Positions 1 to 11,014 of a DNA stretch of 64,000 nucleotides are shown here, in pieces. The first letter of the stretch is position 1; every line of letters starts with the position of its first letter. The stretch is from Phaeoceros laevis (taxonomy: Eukaryota > Anthocerotophyta > Anthocerotopsida > Notothyladales), in assembly GCA_049999765.1 (NCBI GenBank), contig JBNGIQ010009468.1, positions 61,838 to 125,837 of the forward strand. Reading direction: 5' to 3'. The translations under genes and the position numbers were made by a program. The notes below the pieces were generated by a model. It saw only the letters and a list, made by a program, of their open reading frames with translations, searched no databases and was not told where the DNA came from.

Positions 1-83
1 GCCGGTAGTTGCATCTCAGTTTTTGGTTGTCTTTTTGGCTTGCAAAACTGTAGTCCGACCTTATGGTTCTTAGTGCAATGCAG

Positions 84-3000
84 ATAGTACAAGGGCTGAT
101 AAACGACCTTGAAGCTCAAGGTGCTTTGCCACGGAGCAATTCACGAGTTTCCTCTCTAGCTACATGCTGTGGCCAAAGGTGTGCTACTTATGCCAGAATA
201 TCCTATGAGAATGTAACTCTATACTCCGGTGCAAATAGCTTCCCGTCCGATGAATGGGCTACGAAGATTTGGTTCAGCAACGTTTCTTGCTTTGGCTGGC
301 TGTCTACATGGAATCTCTGTTTTCACTAGTCTTGCGAAACAACTAGGTTCTAGTGTGCTCGAATTTTTAAATAAATTGGACTGAGTAAGTTCATCGTTTC
401 CAGGTTCGTTGAGCTGCTGTGGCAACTCTCAGCTCATGCCTTACGAGAGGTCCATAGGCGGAGCTTCCCGGGTAATGTTGCTGCAAATCCGCTCCCAGCA
501 CCTCTGACTGATGTGGTGTCTCAAAACTCACATGCAGCTGCCCTCATCCCCATCACCAAGGTGTGACATCGGACTTGTCCTGTGTGCTGGACTTGCAACT
601 AGGTAGAAATGCTAGCCTTCACCCTAGGAAGACTCACTTACTCTATGGCGTCTGTGAGTAAGATCCTAAGCGTACATTTGTTATAGGCCAGAATAGCTCT
701 TGAGCGGAGGCACTTCCTGGAAAATGCTGCAGCAGCTGTACGGAAGCAGTCTCTTTGGTCAAATCTTGCCCATGAGATGACTGCTGAATATCGGGCTTTA
801 TGCGCCGAAGAGGTTTTCCTGTCACACCAAGCTCCTCATCTTAGAAGGTTGTTGCTGCTGTTTGTGGCTTTCTTGTCTATCGCTGATAAATGATGCTTTT
901 GTAACAGGCCTATTTGCATAAGGAACTCGAGAAGCTTGAGGAGGTGCAAGAAGGAAAAGGGAGGGGTGATGTAAAGGGTGGACATGCCGAAACATTTGAG
1001 AGACAGCTCGCTGTAGATAGGGCGTCAGAGTGTTGGGAATCGCTGCTCACTCACACAGGTGCTTGCTGCTGCTGTGTGAGTGAGCGTGTGTGTCTTGTTT
1101 GCTGGTGAGCCCTATGACTGCTCATTGGGTCATCAGTACTGAGTGAAATTGTGTATTGTTCGTTCAATTCCTACTGGTCTATGCAGGGCGACATGAAAAG
1201 CTAGCATCAGGACCAATTGAAGATCTCATTGCACATAGGGAGCACAGGTATGTGGCCAGTCGTAACGTGCTTTTGTGAGCTGGTTCTGGCAGTCAAACAA
1301 CATTATCGGGATGTTGATGATAGGTAGCTGCTTTGGGATGTCGCCTCTGTTATTTGCAGGTACCGAGTTGATGGAGTGGTGTTGAGAACTGCAATTGAAC
1401 GTGGCGTATCAGACGACGGAGCCACATGGAAGAGACTGGATGATTCCGGTGGCAGCTCATGGAAAGGTGGTCTGGCAGAAAGACCAGATACCCCATCGGA
1501 GAATGGAGTGGATGATGTTCGAAGGTCTGATGAACGATTCAGCAAAGGTTCACCTGCATTGGATGTAGCTGAAATTTTGCGGCGGTGGACACATGCCTTA
1601 CAAAAAGTCCACAAGCAGGCACTACGACTGGTATGGATAATCTGTTTTGATTCTGCTGCAGTTGTATCATTTGTGGGACATAGCCTGTCAAAAGTAGCGT
1701 TCATGCAGATGTGAATGCCAAGGATTTGTAATTGTTCCATGCTTAATTTTTGCCAGGCAAGACTAAATGATGGGGCAGGTCCAGACCTGTTGAGAGATCC
1801 TTCAGCACCGGAAGAGATTGGCCATGCACAAGCTGTGCATTCAGCTTTGGTAGAACATCGACAACACCTTGCAAACATGCAGGTCAGTATGTTCAGAATT
1901 AATACTACAGTTTTAGGGATCTTTCTAGATAGTCCTAGCAGTACGGTTCTTCAAGGGCCTTGAGATTCGACAAAAGGGGCTGGATTCTGCTCTAATTCCA
2001 GGGTGCGATGACAAGAGCAGGTCTTAATGTCTCAGTTGAAGGAGGCAATGCCTGGTATGGAGGCAGCGATTACCAATCTCCGCCAACAAGTGAATAGTCC
2101 ACATGTCATAGCAGCTGCCAGTGTCGCTCAATCTGCACTCGCAGCTTCTGTGCCTTCAAAGGAAGCAGTATTTCACAATGTACAGTCTGTCTCTCTCTCT
2201 CTCTTTCTCCCTTGTTCTTGGTGATGTCTACTACCAATGGTATGGGAGCTTAGGGAACTTGGGGTTTTTGACGGGGTTTTGGTTATAGGACGGTGCTGCC
2301 TTCCAATCATCAGAAGACCTAAACAATCTGACTCCCCAGCTGGAGCTGGTTCCACCAACTCCTGTGCTCAAGCTACCTCATATGTCTGATGTTCCATATG
2401 TGGAGAGAGCAGGCGGGGTACACAAGCGGCCGACGTCTCTTCCTCAGATGCAGTTGGTGGACGGTTTGCAAGAAATCGAAGAACCAATCAGAGTGTTTGG
2501 GAACGATGATAGGCAATGTCAGGGTCAGCTGCCCAAGTTTGGATTTCCTTTTGTAGGACAGGCAGTTTGCAAATCCCTGCAATTTGTGTCATCAATTCAG
2601 ATGATCTTGATACCTGTAATCTGTTTGGTTCACAGATCCTAGTGATGAGAGTATCGCTTCACTGAAGCAAGCAGTGCGTGCAGCAGCTCTCTCAAAGTTC
2701 TCAAGGACGCTTAGTGCATCTCCTGAGCAACCTGTGACTAGTGCTGAGCACTATTTCACCCCTATCACATCCACAATTGCAAATCATAGGTCTGTTGAGG
2801 ATGCCCATTTTCAAAAAGCAGGCCCTACCGGTGGAACTTCAGTGGAGCAGACAAATAATCTCAGCAAGCTTCCAGGAGGTGTAGAGAGGGGCTTTGGTGA
2901 TGGGAAAGGAACATCAAGCAGGGACCCATCCTTGAACCAACAGTGGAATACTGCCTTAGCAGAAACCAGCCTCGCAATGCAGTCACTGGATGACAGCCTA

Positions 3001-3319
3001 CTGGATGACAGTCTACTGGAGGAGGACCACAGAAGTGATAACAGCTCAGGGGACAGGCTAGGCGACTTTGAAGATCTTGAGCGACCAGCTTCTCCACCTT
3101 TGCTTATGGAGCTTTCTGCATTCGGAGACTCGTATGACGACTTACTAGGTGTGTACAAAGTTTCCTCGCTTAGTTTCTGTCTGCAAATCTTCTATAGCAG
3201 TGTTACTTGCAGGCGGAGATGCACTCCATATTAGGCTGGTCAGATCATGCTGAACTGTGGTTTTTGTGCTGCTGTTTGTAGCTCCGATGTCAGATTTCGA
3301 TGCTGAAATGGTGCATTGA
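84..3319 (+). CDS. AUG6: HAUS augmin-like complex subunit 6 (5' partial)
   Basis: Subunit of the augmin complex, which recruits gamma-tubulin to existing microtubules and nucleates branches in spindle and phragmoplast. Eleven exons join in phase: 84-178, 404-560, 687-812, 908-1058, 1187-1247, 1360-1630, 1757-1882, 2021-2179, 2289-2523, 2636-3148, 3282-3319, giving 643 visible residues; the N-terminus lies left of the window. Plant AUG6 hallmarks are seen: [20 protein letters not shown], then [18 protein letters not shown], then [17 protein letters not shown], followed by coiled-coil segments and an acidic Ser-rich tail ending [16 protein letters not shown]. The last exon (38 nt) was placed by this conserved tail. 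The downstream neighbour is on the same strand 1.8 kb away. The family call rests on remembered plant AUG6 motifs; no frame damage is seen. Confidence 0.9.
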
Positions 3320-5137
3320 TTTACGGGTGACTCGATTACGTCACTTCAACATCTCACCCTTCATGCATGTCAGAGACACAGTGCTGGGTGTGGAGCTCCG
3401 AGCCCTTGCTTCTAGAGTTTGACAATGGATGAGGACTCGTGTACTTAAACAAGGTCTACCTTCCGGCATTTCTGGCTTTCACTTGTCAGCCTGGATGATT
3501 TGCTTTCCTCTGCAAATGCTGGAACTACTTATGACATCTCTCCTGTGGTTATAGCAGAACATGAACAATCCTTTGAGCACCCACATCGGGAGTGGCTGGT
3601 TAATTCGTAGCGACGGCGCAGTGTTGATCGCCTTGGAGCCAGACTTGAGGGCAGGCTATCAGAGCATGTAACTTCAGAATCTCAAAACAGCGTCAGCTGG
3701 CGCATTCTTCAACACAGAAGTTGTTTTTTCGCTGTGTAGTGTAACAGTAAACCGTAGAAGGTTCTTAGTCAGGTTCCTTTTTGGTTAATTGGCGGAGGGC
3801 CCACACATGAAGTGGGTATCTCTGGTGGTTGGGGTAAAATCCGACCGTCACGAAATGAATGAAATACTGGCGGAAGCATTGTTCAAACAATTGCTGCAGC
3901 CAATCAAAAGGACAGAAGCACATGAGCGATACAATATGTGAAGCCTCCCAGAACGGCGACGGCAGCTTCCGCTTGTGATTCGCAGAGAAGAGTCGAGTCT
4001 ATAACCACTGGTGTGATGAGAGTGTGTACATTGTGGGTCTGTGTACGTAGTACGTATACAGTCAAGACAATCGACAAAAAGATCAGATCTTGGACAAGTG
4101 GACTTTCGAATCCCAAAAGAAGTGACAATAGAGTATACAGTGAAACGAGCGGTCCACCTATCACCACTTGTCAATCAGCCGGATATGTCGGAGAGTTCCG
4201 TCCGGCTGTCGGACCAACGATTCACCGTGGGGCCCCGATCTCGACTGTAAATAATAATAAGCCGCTTTCGCCGCGGCCCTGAGCCTTGGCTTTTGGGGAC
4301 ATCATTCGGTCGCATCGAGTGGCCGCCGGTATATGCTAAATAATCGGTACGCGTATAGTCACTCCTGCCGACTCCTACATACATACCACATGACTTATTG
4401 AGGCGTCACGTGGTTGATGGAGTGCATTTTTCTAATCGGTGAGCCTTTGTGATTGACGGCCCAGGTCGATGCAAGCCAGGCCCGGGTGCTTTCTCCCTTC
4501 CCGCCAGGTTCCATATTCGGCATGGCAGTAATAAGTTAAGAACAACTGTCGCAGAGGGGGACATATTTGCGTTAGTTTGCCTCATCACTCTCAGCTCGTT
4601 CAGAGGCCGCTTGACTGCCATCTTTCCGCCCGCCTGCCTGCACCACCAACCTTCTGCTCCACCAGCAACTGTCTGCCTACTTCTGCTTCCTCCCGACTCC
4701 CGTGCGTAACGAAGTCTTCGTTTGCTTTAAGGTGTGTGCGAGATCTCGGGTGCTCTTGTTGCTCTACGGCTGGGTGCTGGAGTTGGAGTGAATTGCGTGT
4801 CGGAAGACATCTGGTTCGTGTTTCTTGCCGGGTCTTCCAGCTCTGGGTGCGCACTGGCAGCTGCGGGGTCTTGTGTTCGTGGCTCGCAGGAGGTGCTGTT
4901 GTTCTGCTGGTAATTGAGTGCATGCATAGGAATTCCCCTTTCCTGGATGAACTCATGGTTGGTGTCGCTGGAGCCTGTTGCTCGCCTGCTGTTTGTTTGT
5001 TGGCTGCATGGATTTTTGGCAGCTTGCATGTATATGTGGAGTGGGGCTGGTGCTTGTTTCCGGGCTTCAGTTGGTGCTGTTGTCCTTGTTTGTCTTTAGG
5101 ATAATCGCTGACGCATGTTTTGCATCCGGCCAGGAAG
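3320..5137. other. Intergenic: AUG6 3' region and leader of next gene
   Basis: No coding segment is supported here. The first few hundred bases are probably the AUG6 3' UTR. From about 4600 to 5130 the sequence is pyrimidine- and GT-rich, and a TTTAG acceptor-like site sits just before 5100. This suggests a leader intron of the phosphoglycerate mutase gene. Open frames in this stretch are short and resemble no family I know. Confidence 0.5.
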
Positions 5138-7006
5138 ATGGCTGCTAAGGCTTTCTGTCCCGCGCAATACGTCCCAGTTTCCACCGAGATAGTAGCTCCT
5201 GCTGGATCAGCCACCAAGTCGTCCAGCTCTAGGGTGTCGATTGCGAATCTTCGGAGACTAAGAGCGAGGGGGAACACACGTCTGCACCAGAAGAGCAACG
5301 AGTGGCAGGTTGCACCCAGAGTTAGGAGGCTTTCCATCTCATGCGTGTCGACTGTGCCAAACGGCGCTACTTCCACGGATGAGTCCACTTCTACAAGACA
5401 AGGTGCTCCCAGCACGTTTCCTAAAGCAAGTAAGTGACCACAAAAGTCCCGCCCTGCTTGCATACAGTGCACCACTTGATGTCCTTTTTTTATGTGGAGG
5501 TCTGACCATCCAGTCATTGCAGCTCCTTGACGTTGGAAACTCTTGGGTTTGGCGTTGTTGTGTAGCTGATGCTGCGCTGATATTGATCAGACATGGAGAG
5601 TCATTGTGGAATCAGAAGAACCTGTTTACTGGGTGTGTGGACGTGCCTCTCTCAAAGCAGGGGGTAGAAGAAGCGATTGAAGCTGGGAAACGTATCTGTG
5701 ATATCCCTGTGGATGTTATCTTCACTTCTGCACTGATTCGAGCTCAAATGACAGCCATGCTTGCCATGACACAGCATCGTAGGAAGAAGGTGAGACTTAC
5801 CCAAACATTGGGGATGGAAATGATAAATTTCCAGCCAGTGCAGGTGCCAGCAGAAGGCGGAATGACACGCTGCCTGCTTTGGTGGAATATGTTTCCGCAC
5901 CATGACTCTCTTTTCTTAACATTCACTGCTGCTGCTTGTGCAGGTTCCAGTGATCCTGCACACAGAGAGCGAGAGGGCCAAAGCATGGAGTACTATTTTT
6001 AGTACTGAAACTGAGCAACAATCCATCCCTGTCGTGACAGCCTGGGAGCTGAATGAGCGCATGTAGGTGGCTTGGAAGTGTTGATAGTGCACGAAGTGAA
6101 CTTTCTTGCAGTGTGACTGAGTATGATGTTGCTCGCCTTGGTGTGGAAGGAGCTCCGTGAGTTGAATGATCTTCCCTGGTTTCGTTGACATTTGACTGCC
6201 TAAATGTCATTCCACACAGGTATGGCGAGCTACAAGGCTTAAACAAGAAGGAAACAGCAGACAAATACGGAAAAGACAAGGTCCAGGAGTGGAGACGCAG
6301 CTATGATATCCCTCCTCCAAATGGCGAAAGCCTGGAAAAGTGTGCTGAACGTGCAGTTGCCTATTTTAAATCTGAGGTTTGTAGCTGATCACCCTTCTGA
6401 CGTCAACCTTTAAGTGGAAACGATAATCTTATGTAATGGCTGACCATAGTAGCAGCCTGTCTGATATCCTTATGCTTGTGCGGTCGGTGCAGATTGAACC
6501 TGAGCTTGCAGAAGGAAAGAACATATTGATAGCTGCCCATGGAAATTCTTTGAGATCCATCATCATGTATTTGGATAAACTCACATCTCAGGAGGTAACT
6601 GTCTGTTCCCCAAGTAGAACAAGTTCCTGCCGCAGATATTCAACAGCAGGAAAGAGAGTGGGTGAGGTGAAAATAGTCTTATTCTTGTACCGTCTGATGA
6701 GCAGGTAATTGATCTGGAGTTGTCCACGGGGATTCCAATGCTCTACATTTTTAGGGATGGGAACTTCTCAAGAAGGGGAAGCCCTATCGGACCTGAGGCG
6801 ACTGGTGTTTACGCTCTAACTCATGTGCGCTCTTCCCTCCTTTGATCCTCTTTTTTTTCAGAGCTCCAGGCTATTGTTACTGCTGGTGCTGGACTACATT
6901 CCTGATGAAGATTGCTGGGTCAAGATATTTGCGTTTATCAATTTTCCTGTTGAAATTCCAGGATCTGGCGGCCTACAGGGAACAACTGGATAGAATGACG
7001 CACTGA
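5138..7006 (+). CDS. 2,3-bisphosphoglycerate-dependent phosphoglycerate mutase, plastid-type leader
   Basis: Interconverts 3- and 2-phosphoglycerate in glycolysis. Seven exons join in phase: 5138-5429, 5566-5789, 5944-6062, 6220-6376, 6493-6594, 6705-6824, 6962-7006, giving 352 residues. Residues 1-97 form a Ser/Arg-rich leader typical of a plastid transit peptide. The catalytic core opens with [12 protein letters not shown], whose His is the phospho-acceptor. It continues with [37 protein letters not shown] and [14 protein letters not shown], whose His is the second catalytic one. The end is [14 protein letters not shown], encoded by a 45-nt last exon. The start ATG at 5138 gives the leader; no earlier in-frame ATG is seen. 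This is the dPGM (gpmA-like) family, not the cofactor-independent enzyme that carries most cytosolic activity in plants. Confidence 0.92.
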
Positions 7007-7705
7007 TCGTCTTCCGGCCCAAATTCGTCGATTTCCTGGCTTACAGAAATTTTTTTGTGTGGGATATGTGAACTGACATTCCCTGCGGTTCTCGAGGACT
7101 ACAAATGATGAAAGTTGGCAACAAGGGGTACCATTGTTTGCCGGTGTCAGCAATTTATGTAGGACAGCCATTTAGGCTCAGTGGCTTAGCGCTTCTACTT
7201 TGCCCAGTTCTATTCTGCAGATCGAGTAGTTTCTGCCACAAGAAAAGGTAGTAAACGCTTCTAAAGGTCACTGTTACTCGTGCTCCTAGTCGTATGAAGT
7301 AAGTCCAGTGTGCGGTTGTGCGCTTCTTCTTGGATGAAGGCTATATAAAGGCTTCGCCGGGATGTTGGGATGTTCAGCAATAAACATGGCGATGCATTCG
7401 GTTCTGTTCAAATGTACGACGGTGTTGCAGTTTCCGCTTTTAAATTCTCATGCACCAGGAAGCAGGCAAGGAAATATGAAAGATCCAAAGATGAAAGTTC
7501 ACCAAACCAACAATGCCAAAACTTAAAAACCAGCCCCGGCTTCCCGCCTAATGTCATTGGCCTATTGAAATTCATTCATTCATTGAATTTCATTCACTTG
7601 ACAAGTTATAGTACTTATGCATATCAATAATAAGATATAAATGCCATACACTATTAATTGAGTAGATAGCACATCAACGGATAACTATTACTTTAAATGT
7701 GGCTG

Positions 7706-7793
7706 GACATATATCATATTCTAATAGAGAACATAAATGAGAAATATTCATATATCATATTGTATAATAGAGAACATAAATGAGAAATGTTTG
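7706..7793. repeat. Two-copy direct repeat, about 46-bp period
   Basis: The string ATAGAGAACATAAATGAGAA occurs twice, each time preceded by CATATATCATATT or a close variant. The copies are nearly identical, which points to a recent local duplication in AT-rich DNA. Confidence 0.75.
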
Positions 7794-8850
7794 AGTGCAA
7801 TGTGATTCTTTAGTTCGCTACCAATGCTAAATGTAAAACTTTTTGAGAGATGACATGCCAAAGTAGGTTACTCCAAACATCTAGAGATATTTCTAATGTA
7901 AAATTTGAGGAGCTCTTCATAGCTTTCTAAAGGTGGGCTTTACCGCACAAAGGTTGTCAGATCAATTGAGCATAGGTTTTTAGCTTACACTAGTTAGCTG
8001 ATCCTTAAATCCACTATGAGTAAAGTAAAAGCTATTGCCTAGCTGACAAGTGATCGTGGGGCATTGCCTTCAGACTCCAAGAGCTCACAGCATGAGACAT
8101 GCAAGGATGAGATTGGCTTGTTTATCAAGGCATAATAAAAACAAAGTGAAGAGAATGAATGAATGAACGAATTCCAATATATTGCTAAAATTCCAGGCAG
8201 TATGTCAAGTGCGACATGGAACTTGCTAACCACTTAAGCATGGAACTCGCTAACACTTAAGCCGTCGAAGCATACCATCCCTACCAGCTGCTCCTGCATG
8301 CGCAATTTATAATGGCCCCATGTACAACTTTATTCATCTAGATATAAGTATAACTAACCCAAAATCTCACCCTTAGGATATTGGTGTCTATGGGCTCATA
8401 GGGCTGTGTGAGTGGCATCTTACACAACCCAAATTCCCAAAGAAGTAAGTATAGATATGAATTGCTTTTGGTCACTTTTTCTTGACCTATGTCTTGATAT
8501 GAAGTGCCCTTACTCACTTCTCTTTGGAGAAACATTATAAACGATATGAATTGCATTGATAATCTTCTAGAAATTTGTTGACTTTTGGATCTATAAATAT
8601 GTTGTTACCTTGCAAAACATTGTGGACCATCCAAAACACTACCGTAGACGTGACCGCGGTTTGGTACTTGCTAAGCCTTGGCCCTTGACAAAGCCTTTCA
8701 CTTTTTTAAGGAATGTTCGGTATGCCACTGCACTAATATATGTTTTGATGCAAAATTTGTGCAATCAAGAATTTCTTAGTTCAGCAGTTCACTATCATAA
8801 TATCATAATTGATTAACGCCAAACTCATATTGATTAACGCCAAACCCATA

Positions 8851-9062
8851 TTGAACTTACAAACCTAATATATAGTAGGACACGAGATGAGATATGATAT
8901 ATTATGTCAAGATAAGAGATGATATATTATGTAGAGATTCTAGAATCCAAAATCTGGATTGAACTTACAAACCTAATGTTTAGTAGGACACAAGATGAGA
9001 TATTATATGTTATGTCGAGATAAGAGATGATATATTATGTCGAGATTCTGGAATCCAAAATC
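8851..9062. repeat. Two-copy tandem repeat, 108-bp period
   Basis: Copy one starts at 8851 and copy two at 8959, both with TTGAACTTACAAACCTAAT. Both continue through GTAGGACAC, GATGATATATTATGT and GGAATCCAAAATCT or close variants. A 20-bp unit containing GATTAACGCCAAAC is also doubled just upstream (8812-8850). The copies differ by scattered substitutions, so the duplication is not very recent. Confidence 0.8.
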
Positions 9063-9326
9063 TCGACAAGAACTTTGTCTCGATGCATTCTCCATGCCTA
9101 CGGACGCTCAATCAATGTTACACATGTTCTGTAAGAGGCTCTCACTCAACCTTCATAGTTGTTGTAGGTAGGCATTGCTCTTGAATAGCAAACATACAAT
9201 GCCCACGAGCCCACCATACCTAGAGTGTAAGTTCTCAATTTCACTTTAAATTATAAATGGCAAGCCATTACAAAGAGATGTAAGCTTTTAGACGGGAAAT
9301 AGAGCATCGTGCTCAAACATTCCATC

Positions 9327-9426
9327 NNNNNNNNNNNNNNNNNNNNNNNNNNNNNNNNNNNNNNNNNNNNNNNNNNNNNNNNNNNNNNNNNNNNNNNNNN
9401 NNNNNNNNNNNNNNNNNNNNNNNNNN
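9327..9426. other. Assembly gap (100 N)
   Basis: A run of exactly 100 N, probably of arbitrary length, inside the AT-rich repeat region. Confidence 0.98.
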
Positions 9427-9730
9427 AGTCTCCCATTTGACCTTGTCAGGCCGATCTTGCAGCTGCTGCCGACTCGCTCCCACGTTTCAAGACCATCAAG
9501 ATTGTTGTTTCTCCCACCGCTCGAACTGATGATTTGAGGCATTTCATATGGGAGAACGGCCTCATTATTGCAAATACACAGGTCCCAAGAGGGGCACACC
9601 TCGCACCATGGGTCGACTTGCAAATCAGCTTGGTGAATCCGGTCACCAAGTCGTGGTGCAAGTTACCCGTCATAGCCAAGGCTTGGCCTACAGGTTTGGA
9701 CTTTGACGGCGAGAGTTGGAACCACGTGGT
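9427..9730 (+). pseudogene. Possible F-box/kelch-like fragment
   Basis: The frame around 9534-9730 reads PWVDLQISLVNPVTKSWCKL and continues with Pro/Trp/Asp-rich sequence. This resembles the segment of plant F-box proteins where a phrase like 'NPLTKSWRELP' follows the F-box. There is no F-box helix, no start codon in context, and the upstream side is cut by the gap. It could be a gene whose 5' end is in the gap, a decayed copy, or chance similarity; the match is short. Confidence 0.3.
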
Positions 9731-9739
9731 GCGGATCAC

Positions 9740-11014
9740 CGCTGTGCTAACGACAGATAATCACACAACCTGGAACTGGGCACATATGATTTTACCTGCA
9801 ATGTGTCACCTTCTCCTAGTTCTCCTACTATGGTCCCTACTCGGAGCTACCTGACTATGCAGTAGCAGCACACTACTGGCCACCTTGCTGTAGAACCAGA
9901 GCGGGAGGCAAGCAAATAGAAAACTGGCGGCTAAAATCAGCCTTCCTACTCCTTCACACTTATGACGTGTAGGCCAGCCTGCCCTGCTGTAGAATGCTAT
10001 TTCTTGCATAAGCATTTGTAAGAAGGTCTGCTAAGATCAGGATTTCCTGCTACGTCCCGGCATTGAATGCACCAGCCTGGATACAAAACCTTCGCTAAGC
10101 ATACCCACTGAACATGGCTATGCCTATCACCACCTCCCTTCTGGACACCCTGACAGTCAGGTATAATGTATTCATCACACTGACCACGTTTGGCCTACGT
10201 GACTACCAAGCAATTTACACAAAAGAGATAGGTTGAATGGCACTATCCATGGAACACAGGAGCGTGGACCTCCCTGACACATCAGACCTCTTGCATTTTG
10301 GTGAAGGTTGACAATTGATGTCAAGCAGCAGCAAAAGACTGACTGAGTGCCTCGAAACTGGTGCACAATCTCTTGCACAATTGTCACGGAACGGACTAAA
10401 ATATAACGGGTAAAGTCTTTTCTACATATCCTAGTGGATTTACAAGTCACTCATTTTGTTCTGTGCAGATAATAAAAAAGGAACAGTCATAATGCATGCT
10501 TCACCAACCTATGGCGGACTTAGTCCATTCCAAGGCAGCTGCAAAGTTACCAACTCTCACATAACCACCCCAAAGCTGTACATATCACACTTCTCAGTCG
10601 CCTGTTCATCTCGAAGTACTTCAGAAGCCATCCACTCCGGCTGTGATGAATGAACAAACAGATCCTTTCAGATCCTCCTTTCACCCTAACAGGCCCCTGC
10701 CCTTATTCAATAAGTTCTTCAAATATCCCCGGTTATCCACTGGAAAATGCCCATGTTCTCACTTCCAATCAGCTCCCTTTCTTTTCAGTTGAGGAGATCC
10801 ATCATTCTGTGTTCTGATACGTGGTGGATCAGTGTCCGCGATCCCTGTCCATGTCTCAGTTTGACAGGGATAGGGTTAAGCACGCACATTCACCCCAAGA
10901 GCAAGACAACAATCTCAGTTTGACGGGGATAAAGTTAAAAGCACATTCGCACCCAAGAGAAAGACAACAATCTCTTGCACACACACCTGAGCACTGGCTA
11001 GATCTTCAGTATTC
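9740..11014. other. Intergenic, nothing recognised
   Basis: No supported gene. A short imperfect direct repeat (CTCAGTTTGACAGGGATA and CTCAGTTTGACGGGGATA, at about 10855 and 10914) lies in the likely 3' flank of the PPR gene on the minus strand. Confidence 0.5.

Larger units (their letters stand above)
7007..9326. other. AT-rich intergenic stretch with short repeats
   Basis: No convincing gene. GC content falls after about 7560 and the sequence becomes rich in TATAT/ATATT. Two sets of short direct repeats lie inside and are listed separately. All frames are short and resemble nothing I know. The character is that of decayed non-autonomous transposon sequence, but no terminal inverted repeats could be made out. 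The stretch stops at an assembly gap. Confidence 0.5.

Noticed and set aside
4600-5517. Minus-strand frame of 305 codons
   Set aside because: It overlaps the first exon and leader of the phosphoglycerate mutase gene on the opposite strand and resembles no protein family.
7171-7230. tRNA-like phrase GGCTCAGTGGCTTAGCG
   Set aside because: It resembles a tRNA A box, but there is no matching B box, anticodon arm or acceptor pairing nearby, so no tRNA or SINE is called.
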